The translations under genes were made by a program, and so were the position numbers. Positions 17,301 to 29,654 of a DNA stretch of 64,000 nt are shown one piece after another. The stretch lies in assembly GCF_002775205.1 (NCBI RefSeq), contig NC_036453.1:17607594-17671593 (forward strand), in the 5' to 3' direction. Each line of letters opens with the position of its first letter. Position 1 is the first letter of the stretch. Below the pieces are notes generated by a model. That model was not told the DNA's origin. It saw nothing but the letters and a program-made list of their open reading frames with translations, and searched no databases. This stretch comes from Xiphophorus maculatus (lineage: Eukaryota > Chordata > Actinopteri > Cyprinodontiformes > Poeciliidae).

Positions 17301-17445
17301 CATCTGCTTTTTACCTCTTCATCCCAGACTCCGCTGTTAGCCCTGGTGGTGTCCTCTGGTGTCTGGATACTTCTGGACTCAATGATTTCTTCACTGGATT
17401 TTTCCGTCAGTATTTCTGCCTGGACAGACGTTGCCCCACTACTTT
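14314..17445 (-). CDS. XAF1-like protein, C-terminal part with C2HC zinc finger (5' end not resolved)
   Basis: Five exons form one continuous frame in transcript order: about 17445-17315, 17218-17074, 16725-16649, 14669-14439, 14364-14314 (stop TAA at 14314-14316). Most of the protein is acidic, Ser/Thr-rich and probably disordered. A CWYC pair occurs in the third exon. The last two exons encode a finger CPHCHLGLPSDTLRWHEAKC followed by a short basic tail (LLFDGLRSSKKEN). XIAP-associated factor 1 ends in a similar CxxC...LP...L..H..KC finger and short basic tail. XAF1 precedes FBXO39 in the same orientation in human, as here. The N-terminal TRAF-type fingers of XAF1 were not found, so the identity is tentative and the gene may start well to the right. 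A further exon-like segment (17762-17616) is open in one frame but does not join the 17445 exon in phase. An L1 insertion lies in the 16648-14670 intron. Confidence 0.55.
14733..16160 (+). mobile_element. 5'-truncated L1-type (Tx1/L1 clade) LINE, recent insertion
   Basis: The open frame runs uninterrupted from about 14746 to TAG at 15853-15855 and encodes the C-terminal part of an L1-type ORF2, with the typical zinc-knuckle-like CWRLCGSNQAGHFHIFWSCP and a following tryptophan-rich segment. A 3' UTR follows, with AATAAA near 16124 and a poly(A) of more than 20 A. Identical target-site duplications, AACAAAGCTGTGCT, flank the element (about 14719-14732 and 16161-16174), so it is a target-primed insertion. 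The endonuclease and reverse transcriptase domains are missing through 5' truncation. It sits antisense in an intron of the XAF1-like gene. The perfect duplication and open frame suggest it is young. Confidence 0.92.
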
Positions 17446-18861
17446 CTCGGGGAAAGGGAGTAGAATTTAAAAAAAAACAAAAAAACACATGCCCTCCTAA
17501 CTGATCTACAAGAGGGTTATCAGCCGTTCAATCATCTGCACCAGCTCAGCCTCTACTGTTACTCTGAAGGCGAGAGCTTGATTAGTCTTAAACATTCATC
17601 CACTCCTTGCCTTACCTTTCTTCCTCCATCCCCACTCATGTGTCTCCCTCCCACGGTGCCTGACGTGCTATTTCCTGCTAATCCCAACCCTCTTTGGCTT
17701 TTTCTTTCCCTAGTCTTGGTTTGCCTGCCAGCCTCTCTGCTCTCTTCCCTTCCTCTCTGTGTCTGAAACGGAAGCTCCACACTCTCAATATTTCATGTGT
17801 CTGAATAGCTCACAAGCAGGCCTCTGTAAAGAGTAATCAGATGAGGGCTCCAGTGTCTGTGCGGTGGAGTCCGGCTTGGCATGAGCAAGACTTCCAGAAG
17901 CCAGAAACTTTCCCACTGCTCTCACAAAGGTGTAGAAGAGCCTTAAGACCCTTCTTTTTTTTATGATTTTATTCTTTGTGTGACTACAGGCAGGACATGT
18001 TTTTAATTATACAAACAAAGAGGCACATGAGAAGAGAATAAAGGATCTGATAGCCTGTATGCCCTTTAGGTTTTGTTTCATATCTTTAGAAATTAATCAA
18101 CGGTAGATAGTGTGAGAAAGTATACCAAGCTGGTTTATACCCATTTTATCGAACAGATTCGATTGAACCAAAGAAAGCAAATAGCGTTTTTGTGACAGGC
18201 AGCCTCCTACATTTAGAAGCCTTCCAATAAACTGCTTGGAAAGAAAGTGGAAGATAATTTATTTGATTTTCAGATATTAAATCATCAATAAATGTAAATA
18301 TCTTATTTTGATTTCCACATTCACAGAAGAAAAAAAAAACAGAGGTTTTCTATAACTGCCATCTTGATCACAGCACCTCTTTGGCTGCAGAGACGCATCC
18401 CGCCAGCAGATGGGGAAAGAGCATTTTATTTGTGATATTTAAAATGTAGGTGTATAAACATGAACAAAAAGAATTACTATCCCCTCTGGGTTTTGGTTGT
18501 ATTCTTTATGCGTTCTCATTTCTTCTTTTTTTCCTGTTTAATCACTTCAAGCACATGATTATAGAGATCACGTTCTGTTATTACCAGTTTTGTGGCGTGT
18601 TCATTTGTGTGTCGTCATTCCTGCAACTTGTCTTAATCACTCTTCGTTAAAAAGGTTTTAAATAGTGCGTGGCATTTTATGGTGCAAATTTTAGCCGTCA
18701 TTATCATTTTCTTCATTAACAATTCAAACCATGAATTGTATCAAGGAGTTCCTTGGAGGACAGTAGAATCTGTTTCTTTTTAAATGTCTGTCTGTAGCTC
18801 ACCAACATTTGTTCATCTGTACGTGTCTTGCTGTAAATGCGCGGTAGGTAATTTAAGTGTT

Positions 18862-18866
<5 letters not shown>

Positions 18867-18951
<85 letters not shown>

Positions 18952-18969
18952 TGTGTGTGTGTGTGTGTG
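18867..18969. repeat. (GT)n microsatellite
   Basis: About 100 bp of GT repeats with a single GTAT interruption. Long open frames on both strands here are repeat artefacts. The flanks (17780-18866 and 18970-19280) contain no recognisable gene. Confidence 0.97.
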
Positions 18970-19281
18970 CGTTGTTTTTTTTTTTGTAGGAGGGAGACGA
19001 GGAACATAAGTGGAGATGACTCACCGGTCTTTTGTGACAGTGGTGCAGAGAGAGCGTTTTTCACCCATTTTTTTCCCCTCTCTTGGGGTTTGCATACTAA
19101 ACAAGAAATGGAGAAAGGATAGAAGGAAAGCCGGGCAAGACTGGGCGTTAGGTGGCATTAGGAATAAACGAAGAGAGGTGGAAGGAGCATGCATAATTGT
19201 AAGAAAAGGGATGATATAAATCGGGGTAAGTAAGGCAGGGAAAAGACGAAAGAGGTGAGCAAAGAGATAAGTGTGGAGCTG

Positions 19282-21325
19282 TATGGAGAGCCATTTCAGT
19301 CAAAATTAAATTAATAAATAAATGAGTAAAATAAATAAATAAATGAGTAATGGGCATCTTTATTCCCAACTATATTTATTCATTTATACATTTACTAAGA
19401 AAGATTAAATAAATCTTCTTGGCGCTAGCCTGCTCCTAATCCAGTGCAGGTCTGAAGTGTCTCTAGGTGTTGTAGTTTTGGTGCTGGAGCAGTTCTTGTG
19501 TGATCCAGATGTAGAAAAAAAAAAAAAAGAGGTAAAATCAACCTTTATTGAAGTTTCACAAATCAGATAAAAGTTTCACAAGTCACAAACATGGTTCTAC
19601 ATATTCTAATCTGGAGAATAATCCAGTCCAGGTTAGAAGAGACTGGGTGTTGTAGTTTTTTAAACTAGAGTCGATTAAAGATGCGGAAAGTAGTGAAAAA
19701 TGAAGTGGAATTGCCCTTTAGCTATTTCCCGAATCGGAAGCTGGAATCGGAGGTTCTTGTTGTGATGGACTAAATAAACCCAGATATTTTCTTTTGTCTT
19801 ATAAAAAAATATTACTGGCCCAAATATAATGATAAAGACTCAGATCATGAACTTTATTATTTTTTTAATTCAAGCGAAAATTAAAATTCACATCACACCG
19901 TCGGCGCAAAACTGCAGCTCAGAACTCTGACCAGCTTCTCTGCTTTTCTCGTCTTTATTACTGTCAGTTCTTCAGAGGAAGGAGCTGCTAGCAGCGCTGC
20001 TAACTCACATTATTCCGTTGTAACTCTGTGTTCCTGTCGCTCCCGGTGATTAAACTCACATTACGATCCTCTTTACTGAGCAGCTCTTTGATAGCAGACG
20101 GCGTGCCCGTAAACAAGTTGGACTAAATATTGTATTATAACGGAAAAGAGAGATGTAACTTCTATCATGAATATAGACTAGCAAAAAACCCTACAAATTA
20201 CAGTGAAATATGGCTACTTCCGGTGGGCGCCGGAAGTAAGACCCATAATCGTTTCCCCAGTAAGCCACCCAGGAATAAGGTGAATAGTGAACGCAACATT
20301 ATGCTCTGGAAAGCTGCTTCAGAAATCTGCAAACAAATTTCTGTTTATTCACTCCTGAAAAACACAAGCAACAATGCTTGCTTTTATTTTGAAAGAAGAG
20401 CGTCGTAACTTGTGCTGTCGCGCACATTAAAAGAGAGTGCAGGCTAGCTTTACGGCACTGATAGATGGGGGTTCCGACGCTGGCTTTCGGGTTCTATCTA
20501 ACACTTCTGATAATGCTGACACTACTGTAGGAGCACTAACGATGTCATTTAAAATATTCATTGCCTCTGTGAGTATAGCTGCCGCTCAGCTATTTCTCTG
20601 TCCGTGAAAACCTGCCTTCTCCTGCCTGGGGTCCAATCAGAAACTGAAATTTTAAGTTAACTTCCGTTGCGGTAGTATGTGTGAGAGGGTTTGTAAGTTT
20701 TGGCCCATGGGGCCTCTCATAGAAACACGATCTATCTGAGCGTCTACACGAAAAATAATCAAGTCATGAGTTATAAGATTATTTTCTAATAAAGTTGCTG
20801 AGCTTCAGCTCACTCTAAGCCGGTGGTAAGTCGCCATTTTTCTTGAAGCAAAGTACGGAGTGATGCTAAGCAACCAATTGGAGAAGGTGTAGCCTGATGA
20901 CGCTGCCCCTCCTCATTAGCATTTAATTATTTATCTTTTTTTCCAGTTTGGGGGAAAATCAGACAAATGAAAAAAGGAAAATTGAAAAAGAATTTATGAA
21001 AATGGACAATTTAAAAAGGACAAATGAAAATGGAAAATTGGAAAAGGATAAATGAAAAAAAGGAGTAATGAAAAAGGGAGAAATGGATAAATGAAAACGG
21101 GAAAATTAAAAAATAGAAAAGGATAAATGAAAAAGGAAAATTGAAAAAGGATAAATGAAAATGGAAAATAGGGAAATGAAAAAAAAAACCCAGGCAGAAA
21201 TAAATCTGGGAGTAAATAAATGTATAAATTAATAAATATAAATGGGAATAAAGAGGCCAATTACTCATTTATTTATTTTCCCTATCTATTTATTTATTGA
21301 ATTTTGGCTGAAAGGGCTCTCCATA
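19282..21325. mobile_element. About 2.0-kb element with long AT-rich terminal inverted repeats
   Basis: Left end: TATGGAGAGCCATTTCAG, then CAAAATTAAATTAATAAATAAATGAG and onward to a TTTATTCCCA block. Right end (inverted): TATGGAGAGCCCTTTCAG, then CAAAATTCAATAAATAAATAG and the same TTTATTCCCA block. The inverted repeats extend over roughly 110-130 bp. The interior has no transposase-like frame. It holds an imperfect direct repeat (19438-19479 and 19620-19660, sharing AGGTGTTGTAGTTTT-like sequence), CpG-bearing non-repeat sequence at about 19880-20880, and a GGATAAATGAAAA-type simple tract at 20960-21190. No clear target-site duplication is visible. The class is uncertain; it is probably a non-autonomous DNA transposon. 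Confidence 0.65.
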
Positions 21326-23189
21326 GAGGTGGTGGTGGTGGTGGTTAGGGAGGAGTTGTGGGGAGGTGTAGATCATAAACAAGGAGAGTGTTGCAGTGGG
21401 AGAGAATCGAGATCCTGGCAGTTCTGCCACCAGTGTCCTAGTGGCTGCTGAAAGCATGTTTGATGGAGTGTGTCATGTTCAATGAAGTTGGTATTAAAAA
21501 AGGAAACATGGAAAGCAATGAGGTGATATTCATGCTTAATAAATGACAAGTTAACATATTCTAAGCAAGATGAACAGTTTTCAGTAGTCATCTTTACATC
21601 AGCATGACAAAAAGCACAGTGGATGCAAATACACTACTTGACCTTTCTACATCTGATCAAATTAACTTCAAGCATATTTACTGGGATTTGATGTGATGGA
21701 GCAACAGGAAGTAACATTATTTGAAGGAAAATGACACATTGTTTTCAAAGTTGTTGTTTTTTAACAAACAAAATTATCTGAAAATTGTTGAAAGCATATG
21801 CATTCAATTCAATCACCTTCAATCAGGTTCCCATAGGCAAAAAATCAACTTAATACATATAATTGTCACCCAATTAGTACTCCGCCTGTGTTTAATCTCA
21901 ATAAAAATGTCAGAATTTCAAATGTTTGATCCACAATAATGAACAAATTATATCATTTTAAATCTTTCTTCTGATGCTAGTCTATTACAAAACAATGCCA
22001 ACAAAATACACTGAGGTTTCCGGTTGCAATGTGACAAAATGTGGAAAAAATTATGGATTTTTGTAAGGCATTTTATTTTCCAATAGAGCACTTACAAAAT
22101 GTAATTCAACAATTCCTATCTGTGACTTTTTCTTTTTGTATGAGGCTGCATGTAGTGTTACAATCTCAATGCCTCGTTTATTTAGCACAAAAATAAATTA
22201 GTCTATTTTGAAGCTGAATCAAAAAACACTCATTAAACAGAACTTCAGAATTTAGGTGGGAACTTTTAAAGTAATGTTCGACTGAAACTGCTCTACATTA
22301 ATATCATTTTCTTCTTTTTGCCTGTTTATTCATGTTTGATATCTATAATTAACATGCGCTATTACATTACATAGCAACTCAATACTGCTGCTGAAGTTTC
22401 CTTGCTGAGGTAACCCAACACTGTTGATCTGCTATAAAACAAATGAAAAATAAATGAGCTGAAGTATTTTTAGCAGTAATAAAAATGCACAGATGTTTTT
22501 CTATTATAATTATTGATCTAGACAGTTTGGAGTGGATTCACTGTCAAACCAGAAAACTAACATAAACATTTGTTTGCACCACTGAAAATGCTAGAAAAAG
22601 GGATGAGAGACGTTTTCTACAAGGCAAAAATCATTTTAAAACAGATTTGGAGAGACACCTTTAACTCCCAGAGCCTGGAGGCAGAAGAAGCGTGCTGTAA
22701 TGAGAAAACAGTCACAATTGTCTAGCAACAAAGTTGTCAAAACAACTATGCATCATCAGTGGTTCTGCCTGAAAGATGTCTCTCTAAGAGCTGAAATGGC
22801 CTGAATTGTTAGTCTTTCAACAGCAAGTGGTGACGATGCGTCACTAGATACTGTTTGCTTTAAATTCCACATCTCAAAAGGCAGTTGAATAACGCTCAGG
22901 ATTGGAAATTGATCAAGAAATACAAATGTTAGTCACATAAGAAGCTGAGAAACGCGACTTAAAAAGAGTTACAGGCTTGCACCTGTTTGACTCTCCTTCA
23001 TTCGCCTTGAAATGTGCCATGTCTGTGTTGTTCTTTTCCAGTATGGATCCAAGGAAGATGAGACGGAGCATCGATAACGGGAATTTCTTTCTTTTTTCTT
23101 TCTCTAAATTTTTTATTCTTTGATTTTATTTTGGTTTGCATTTACAGTATTTTCTGTGATATTTAGAGTACTTCTGTTTTCATTCACAG

Positions 23190-23247
23190 TTAGCCAACTT
23201 CACCAAACCTATGCCACAGATAAAATTGATGGACTTTAGTAGCTACG
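23190..23247 (+). other. Candidate isolated exon
   Basis: A 58-bp segment lies between a good acceptor (TTTTCATTCACAG) and a strong donor (GGTGAGTAAG). It is open in the frame LANFTKPMPQIKLMDFSSY. Another acceptor-like site with an in-frame ATG (MDPRKMRRSIDNGNF) lies 150 bp upstream at 23042 but has no nearby donor. No partner exons were found, so this may be a cryptic exon or part of a noncoding transcript. Confidence 0.2.
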
Positions 23248-26200
23248 GTGAGTAAGGAGACAAAGTCTGGGCCGAGCAAAATAAAAAGAAGAAAATACGA
23301 CCACAATAATTTAAAGCAGGGATTTTCATGTGTTGGATCCGAGGATGCTTCACTGCCACAGTCATGCACTCGGTTGCAAGTTGTGTTGTTTGAAGACAAT
23401 AGTAGCTTTTTGTTTCATGTTTTTCATGCTTTGACACAGTTGGAGCCTTTTGCAAACAAAATGTGTCACTTTGACCATGTGTCGGTGCCACTGTTTAGGC
23501 CTTTGTGTTAACTGTTTTCCAAATGTGGAGTTTTGAGTTGAGCGCTGCATAAAAGCTATCAAGAAGAACTGTAGAGGCTGGAGGCCATTTGGCTTCAACA
23601 AAAAATTTTATAGCATTAATTTGTTTGCCAATTACATCCTCCATGTATTTCTCAATAATTCAGATTTATTTTTGCCAATGGAGGCATGATGGTTCGCCTA
23701 AGGAGTCTTTTTAAAACTTCGAGTTCATGCTGGAAGTCCTATTCTGTATATCACAATGTCCTATATGCCACAATTATGTTACTAAATAATACACAATTAA
23801 AATTAATATTTTTATCCAATTAATCTCTGCCGTGTGTAAGGTTGTGTTACAACCTGATACTAATCCTTCGCGGTTCTCCCTGTGGGCGTGCTGTAATTAA
23901 AATGCAATTTGAATATTTCAACAGACTCCAACTCTCCCAGGCACAAAACCTGGTACACATCCAGTTCCTGGCTCAGACGAGCCCGGCAGCACAACAGTTT
24001 ATCAGTAATGGCCCCAAGAAGCCCATGCGTTTACAGAAAGAGAAATGAGAGGGAAAATGTCGGCCATTAGCTACATGAATATTGAATACCCTTCAAATCA
24101 ACATCAAATTATGATAATTGATTTTTCAACGCGTACGGTTTTGTGTTAACCATTTATTTTAACGTAGTGTCAAAACATGTCTTTTTATTTGTAAATTTAC
24201 GGTGTGAAGCCCAGATCAGATTTTAGTAACCCAGTGCAGATGTTTAAACAGTGAATGCCATTACGATGCCACGGCATTAAAAGGACCAAATTATTGCTAT
24301 AAAAATGGATCCTATTAGGTTGCATGGCAACTAACAGCATCCTGTTTGTCTCATTTTTGCTCAGCAAATGATGTAGTTTTATACGTTTTTTTTAATGGAT
24401 TCCCTTTCTCTGTCTTACTACTCAGTGACAGTGTTGGTTTCCAAGTATAGGTGCTATATAATATTCTTTTGACAATAATTTTCTTTGAATAGACTAATTT
24501 TTCTATGAATATGGTAATAGCTCATTTTAAAAAATCAGCTTTTTTAAGTGTCCATTTCACCCTTTGTGGTTGATTACAAAATTCCTTCTTGTTTCTTTAC
24601 ATAAATCCATCCTGTGGGACATTGAGCTAATTTAGCACAGGGTGACTTTGCCTCGTGATAATTGTGTTAGCTGTGTAGATTATATAAGATTATAAAATAG
24701 GTAATCATATTACTTTGTGATATCAAAGATTCTGCATTAATGTAACTATGTGGAAAAAAAATATTAAATAGATCTAGTAATAGTTATGACTTGATTTGTG
24801 TGAACAAGTGTCAAACAGGCACATCTATTAGTTTGTAATATGGTGATTTCTGCTTGGCTACCACATCTAAAACACTGAAGTTTGGATTACTTGAATGACA
24901 CTTGTCAGCTGTTTTGCAAAAGGGAAGGGAAATTAGTGTCGATCCAATGAGAAAAAGGCAACACATTTGCAAGACGCGTCTTCTCTTCTGCTGAGACGGC
25001 GATGATAAAAACTGAGTTTCTTAAGCCGCTCAAAGCTGACAGTTGTGTGAATCTGGGCTGGTGTTTTCCTCCTTGATTGGTAGGGTTTGCTATTTGTAGG
25101 ACAGTTCTAATTTTAAAGTCTCAACAATCATAGGTCTGCTTTTTTCGTCATTAGGTTGAAAACCTTTTTTTTCTTCTTCTTTTTGCAACATTTTCCACAG
25201 ATATCAATATCCCATAGATTCTATGGCATAGAAGACGATATGTTCACCCTCTTTTTGCAAAATATATGTTTTTTTTCTTTATTTTGGAACCTAAAAATAA
25301 AAATGATGTTTTTAAAAAAAAAAATTTTTTTTTACAATTCATATCTATTGAAAACAATATATAGTTTTTTTTTTGTCAAACAATCATGTACCATTTGTTA
25401 ACAAGATTTCAAAACAATTTTCTTTGTAGTGTAGAGGTTGCAGACTCCTGATCTAAATGTTTTCCAATTACAAGACTGCTGAGTTATTATCATTAAATTT
25501 AATCTATCCTCTTTCATTGTCAAAGAAATTGGTATTTTTGTTTCTCACTAAGACTAAATAGGAACCTTAAGTTACAACCAGACTGGTGGACACAAGCGAG
25601 GCTATGCTTTGTTTTTTTGTTTTTTTTGTTTGTTTTTCCACACAATTCCCATTAGTTTTCTAATATAATTCTGGTTTAAGCAAAACTTTATGTAAGGTGA
25701 GTTTTTTAAAACCTTTCAGCATCTGAGTATTAAAATATAAAATTCATCCTTTGTGGTTAGGATATTTCAACAATGGAACAACCAATCCATACAGAGTTTG
25801 TCAATATTTGTCGTCAGATGAGTCATTTTCTAATAAAAATAAATCAATCAACAAAGCACAAACTAAAACAACCCAGTTTCTGTGGCTGGGACTTGTAACA
25901 TGTTTGCACATCCAGAACAGCTGGTGTAAATATTTAAAGCTAGCAAATGATATCAGAGCATTAAATCAAAAGGAAGCATATTAAGAGTAGCTGTCTCACT
26001 CCTGCTGCAGACAGATGTCGGCTATGTATCAACAAGCAGATGTTTTCTTGCTGAGAGCAGAAGGAAATAGTTTGCTACTCGACACTCCATCCTGTTTGTG
26101 TTTTCGCAGTGCGACAGTGATTTAGTCAAAGTGCAGTTCTGTGCACAGTTTGATGGAGTTATGACTACAACTATAGGCCTAAAGGCTTAGTGGCGCCCTC

Positions 26201-29188
26201 AAGAGGCCGGAGGGCCCCCCGGTAATCATGCTCATTTCATACAGAGTTATATTCTATAAATCAAGACATAAACTAATCTAAATTAGTTCAGAGGTCATTT
26301 GGCTTTAAGCTTTAACCTTGAGCATATATATTCATACTGGACTGTGATATTACCATATATTATTCCATGGGCAATTTTATATTTTATTCTTTGCATAATT
26401 TAGTGTTGCTGTGTCCTATACAAATAAATTTGGATGGGTTGAAAACTAATAAACCTGGTTTCTTTATCATTGCCTCTTTGGTGCTATTCTCATTTTTACT
26501 GTTGTACCTTTTGATAGTTTATTAGTTTTCATCATTCTTTCATTTTTTACTTAATAGTAAGTTAAGTGTTATACTAGCTTAGTGAAATATTTACAAGGTT
26601 GAATTAGTTTTTGTTTATAAACTTACATATTGGAGATAAGTTGTTTGTGTTTATTCTATGTGCGGTGTCTTGCTTTCCAAAAGATGCCAGTGATGGACTT
26701 CTGCCTTTATCTACTGTTACTTTAATAGCTAAGCCTTATCAAGTATATATTTATACATAATACCTGAGACTGAACTGCTTGGCTATTATTTTCCTGATGA
26801 TCAGGTGGTGCTCCAACTTGGTCATTTTTATCTAAATTAGAAGTTTTGTTAGTAATTTTCATAATTTATAATGCCATAATTGTTTGCATTAATTGGCAAA
26901 CCAGATCCTGTTTGATTTACAATGTGTTTATTGCACAGCACATTGCAAAAAAAATAAGCCTTATTGTTCAATTACTTTGTTAACATAGTCACCTTTTGAT
27001 GCACCTCGTTTAATATTTTCTTTGTGTTTGAGCTTGGTTTGTTCACAAATAGTCTGCATTGAAACGCTGTTAGTGGCGTTGATGTTTCTAACAAGAAGCA
27101 GGGACCCAAATCAAATTCTACTAACAACCCCATACAACTTTGTACTAGCTGTATGTGTAAACATATAAAACACAGAGTTAGAGTTAGTCACTGACATGAA
27201 ATATAATCTATTTACCAAAGCCGCGAGTCTGAGGTCATTCTGGAATAGTGCGACCAAACCCAGATGAATTTAGGGAGAGGCGATCTTCGAACCAAATGCG
27301 GAGTGAGCTGGCGGGCTAACATCTGATGTGCACCATATTGACAGGCTGCTAATCACAGTTAGTGTTTGTTCCGCTGACATCATCCATAAAGTTGGTCTGG
27401 ATGCCAATCAAGCAGCAAACCAAGAGCACTTCAAGGAAATTACACCGGGAGGACATATTGTGTGTGTGATGTGAGTGAGGGGGAGGTGTGAAAACAAGAT
27501 ATGGCAAAACCCATCTGCCAAACACCTTTTTCCACCGGCCGACTGGCAGGCTTCAAGCTGAGGCGAACATGACTCAATCTTTATCTTGAATGCCAGCAGA
27601 TAAATTACTATACAGCTCAAAGAGAATGCGTGTATGTGTGTGTGCGCGCGTTAGTCCACACATGTGTATGTGTTAGTGCATCTGCATGTGTGTGTGGTCC
27701 TGCGCAGTAAAGTGTACAGATGGATGACTCATCCACCAATCATGTGACTCATCAATCACTGCAGTTACCATTTCCCCCTTCGCCCACCCCACCTCCTTCT
27801 GAATTTTTCCATACTTTATTTTTTTTTTTTTCCTCTTCTTTTCATTCCGATTCATTCTGCTTTCTTGGTCTTGATTATTTGCGAATATATCAAAACCCCT
27901 CTAAAGGATTCTGCTTTGTCTCCATCCTGATGCAGTTGTGACATATATGAGTTGTGCTGTCACTAAGCTGCGGCTGACTGTCATCGTCCTTTTTTTTTTG
28001 TTGTTGTCCCGCTTGGGTTTTGTTTTCTTTTTTGCTGCTGAATGTATACAATACAGCACTCTCCAAAAAGGCATTAAAAAACTGAACTTTAATAAAATAA
28101 TTGCTTTTATTTTTTTATCATATAGCAAAACTAGTAATCATCATGCTGTTATTTACACATTGCACGGGCATATTTATTTCACACTGTACATCTTACAATG
28201 CTAAAGGTGACATCAACAACAACACTCTCCTTTTACAAGACAGATGGCTCCACTGTGCATATACAGTGGCCATCTTTCCTTTGATTTTTTTTTTTTTTAG
28301 GTTCACAGTTTACTCAGAGAAAACAATCATTTTTGTATTCTCCATACTGTTTTATTTTTTTCCTCTTTTTTTGTTTTTTTTTTGTTCATTTTTTAAGATG
28401 CAAGTAGAAAGACGTGCATTTAACAGCTTGCGCACAATCCCTGACTCCCTGGACTGAAGCTTTTCACTGAATATCTCATGAAAAATCAACAAAATGCTTG
28501 TAGCCTCTTGGTGGAAACATCTGCAATAAAAAGGCTGCAAAACGCATAGTGTGATTTCAAGTATCTCTCTTTTTTTTTTTTCAAAAAATAAGGAAATCCA
28601 GAGATGGTGAAGGAACAAAAAAGTACACAAGAAGTAAAAGGGCTTCAGATGATAACAAAAATTTAAGGCATAGATAAATATCAGATGTGTGCTGACCCAA
28701 ATAAAACTGGATCCCAAAATAGTTAAAAACCCCTGGTCCACCACGTTGGAAGTGTTTACTGTTTAAGTTTGTGCTTTAGGAGTCCACAGGGTTTCTACAT
28801 CAGGATCACTTGTGATAAAAGTCATATGCAATGTGATATTTCCCTTATAGAACCACGGCACTGGTAAGGCAAATAATCTGAATATCAAATTTGAACTGAA
28901 AAGTGTTTAAAGCTGTTTAAAGTTAATCCAATCTGGCATAAGAAAGAAATCTAAACACATCAAATATAACAACAGAAAAAAAAAAACAGTTCCAGTTTCA
29001 TTTTTTCTATCGCCAAGAAGGTGTAGAGCTGCTTTTCCTTTTTAATGTGACATAAATATACAACAAAAGATACAAAGTGAGGTTGTAAACATATTTTTTT
29101 AAGGTGTGCATGTCAATGTGTCATAGGTGCATATGTATGCATGCCTCTGTGTGTTTGCATGTGTGTGTGCGTGCGGGCGTGTGTGTGC

Positions 29189-29290
<102 letters not shown>

Positions 29291-29495
29291 GCTCTATAAT
29301 TCTCTGAAATATACAAGAGAGCATCAGAGATTGACCTGAATGGAGGCAGACATACACTGCGGTATGTACTGGTTTAAAATGTAAACCCATCAAGAGGCTG
29401 AACATGATTACAGGGAGTTCAAAGAGGAACTTCTTCATTCTCTCCCTGACTGAAAACATAATAAAGTTACAGTGAAGAACAAAAGAAATCTAACT

Positions 29496-29501
29496 TTTAT
29501 T
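29496..29501 (-). terminator. Polyadenylation signal of vgf (AATAAA)
   Basis: A minus-strand AATAAA hexamer lies about 155 bp downstream of the vgf stop codon. It implies a short 3' UTR ending near 29475. Other AATAAA copies further left could give longer forms. Confidence 0.5.
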
Positions 29502-29654
29502 CATTTCCCAACTTTTTAAAATGACCACAGGCTCAAAACGTATCTCCTCTGAGTCCTTTCATTTCACCTCGGTTATAACTTTCCTCTCAGCTAATTTTCT
29601 TCAGATCTAGCCCTCCTTTGGTCCCTCTGATCTGACAGTGTCCAAAAGAGTCCC

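Noticed and set aside
17616..17762. Extra exon of the XAF1-like gene (147 bp, one open frame, good splice sites)
   Set aside because: Its phase-0 donor does not match any plausible acceptor of the next exon (17445) in the coding frame, and the content is low-complexity. It was left out of the CDS.
18716..19122. Open frames of Thr-His, Val-Cys and His-Thr repeats, also at 29104-29459
   Set aside because: Translations of GT/CA microsatellites.
20960..21190. Repeated short motifs resembling a CRISPR-like array (GGATAAATGAAAA units)
   Set aside because: Spacing is irregular, units are degenerate and there are no unique spacers. It is a simple AT/purine tract in a eukaryotic transposon-like element.
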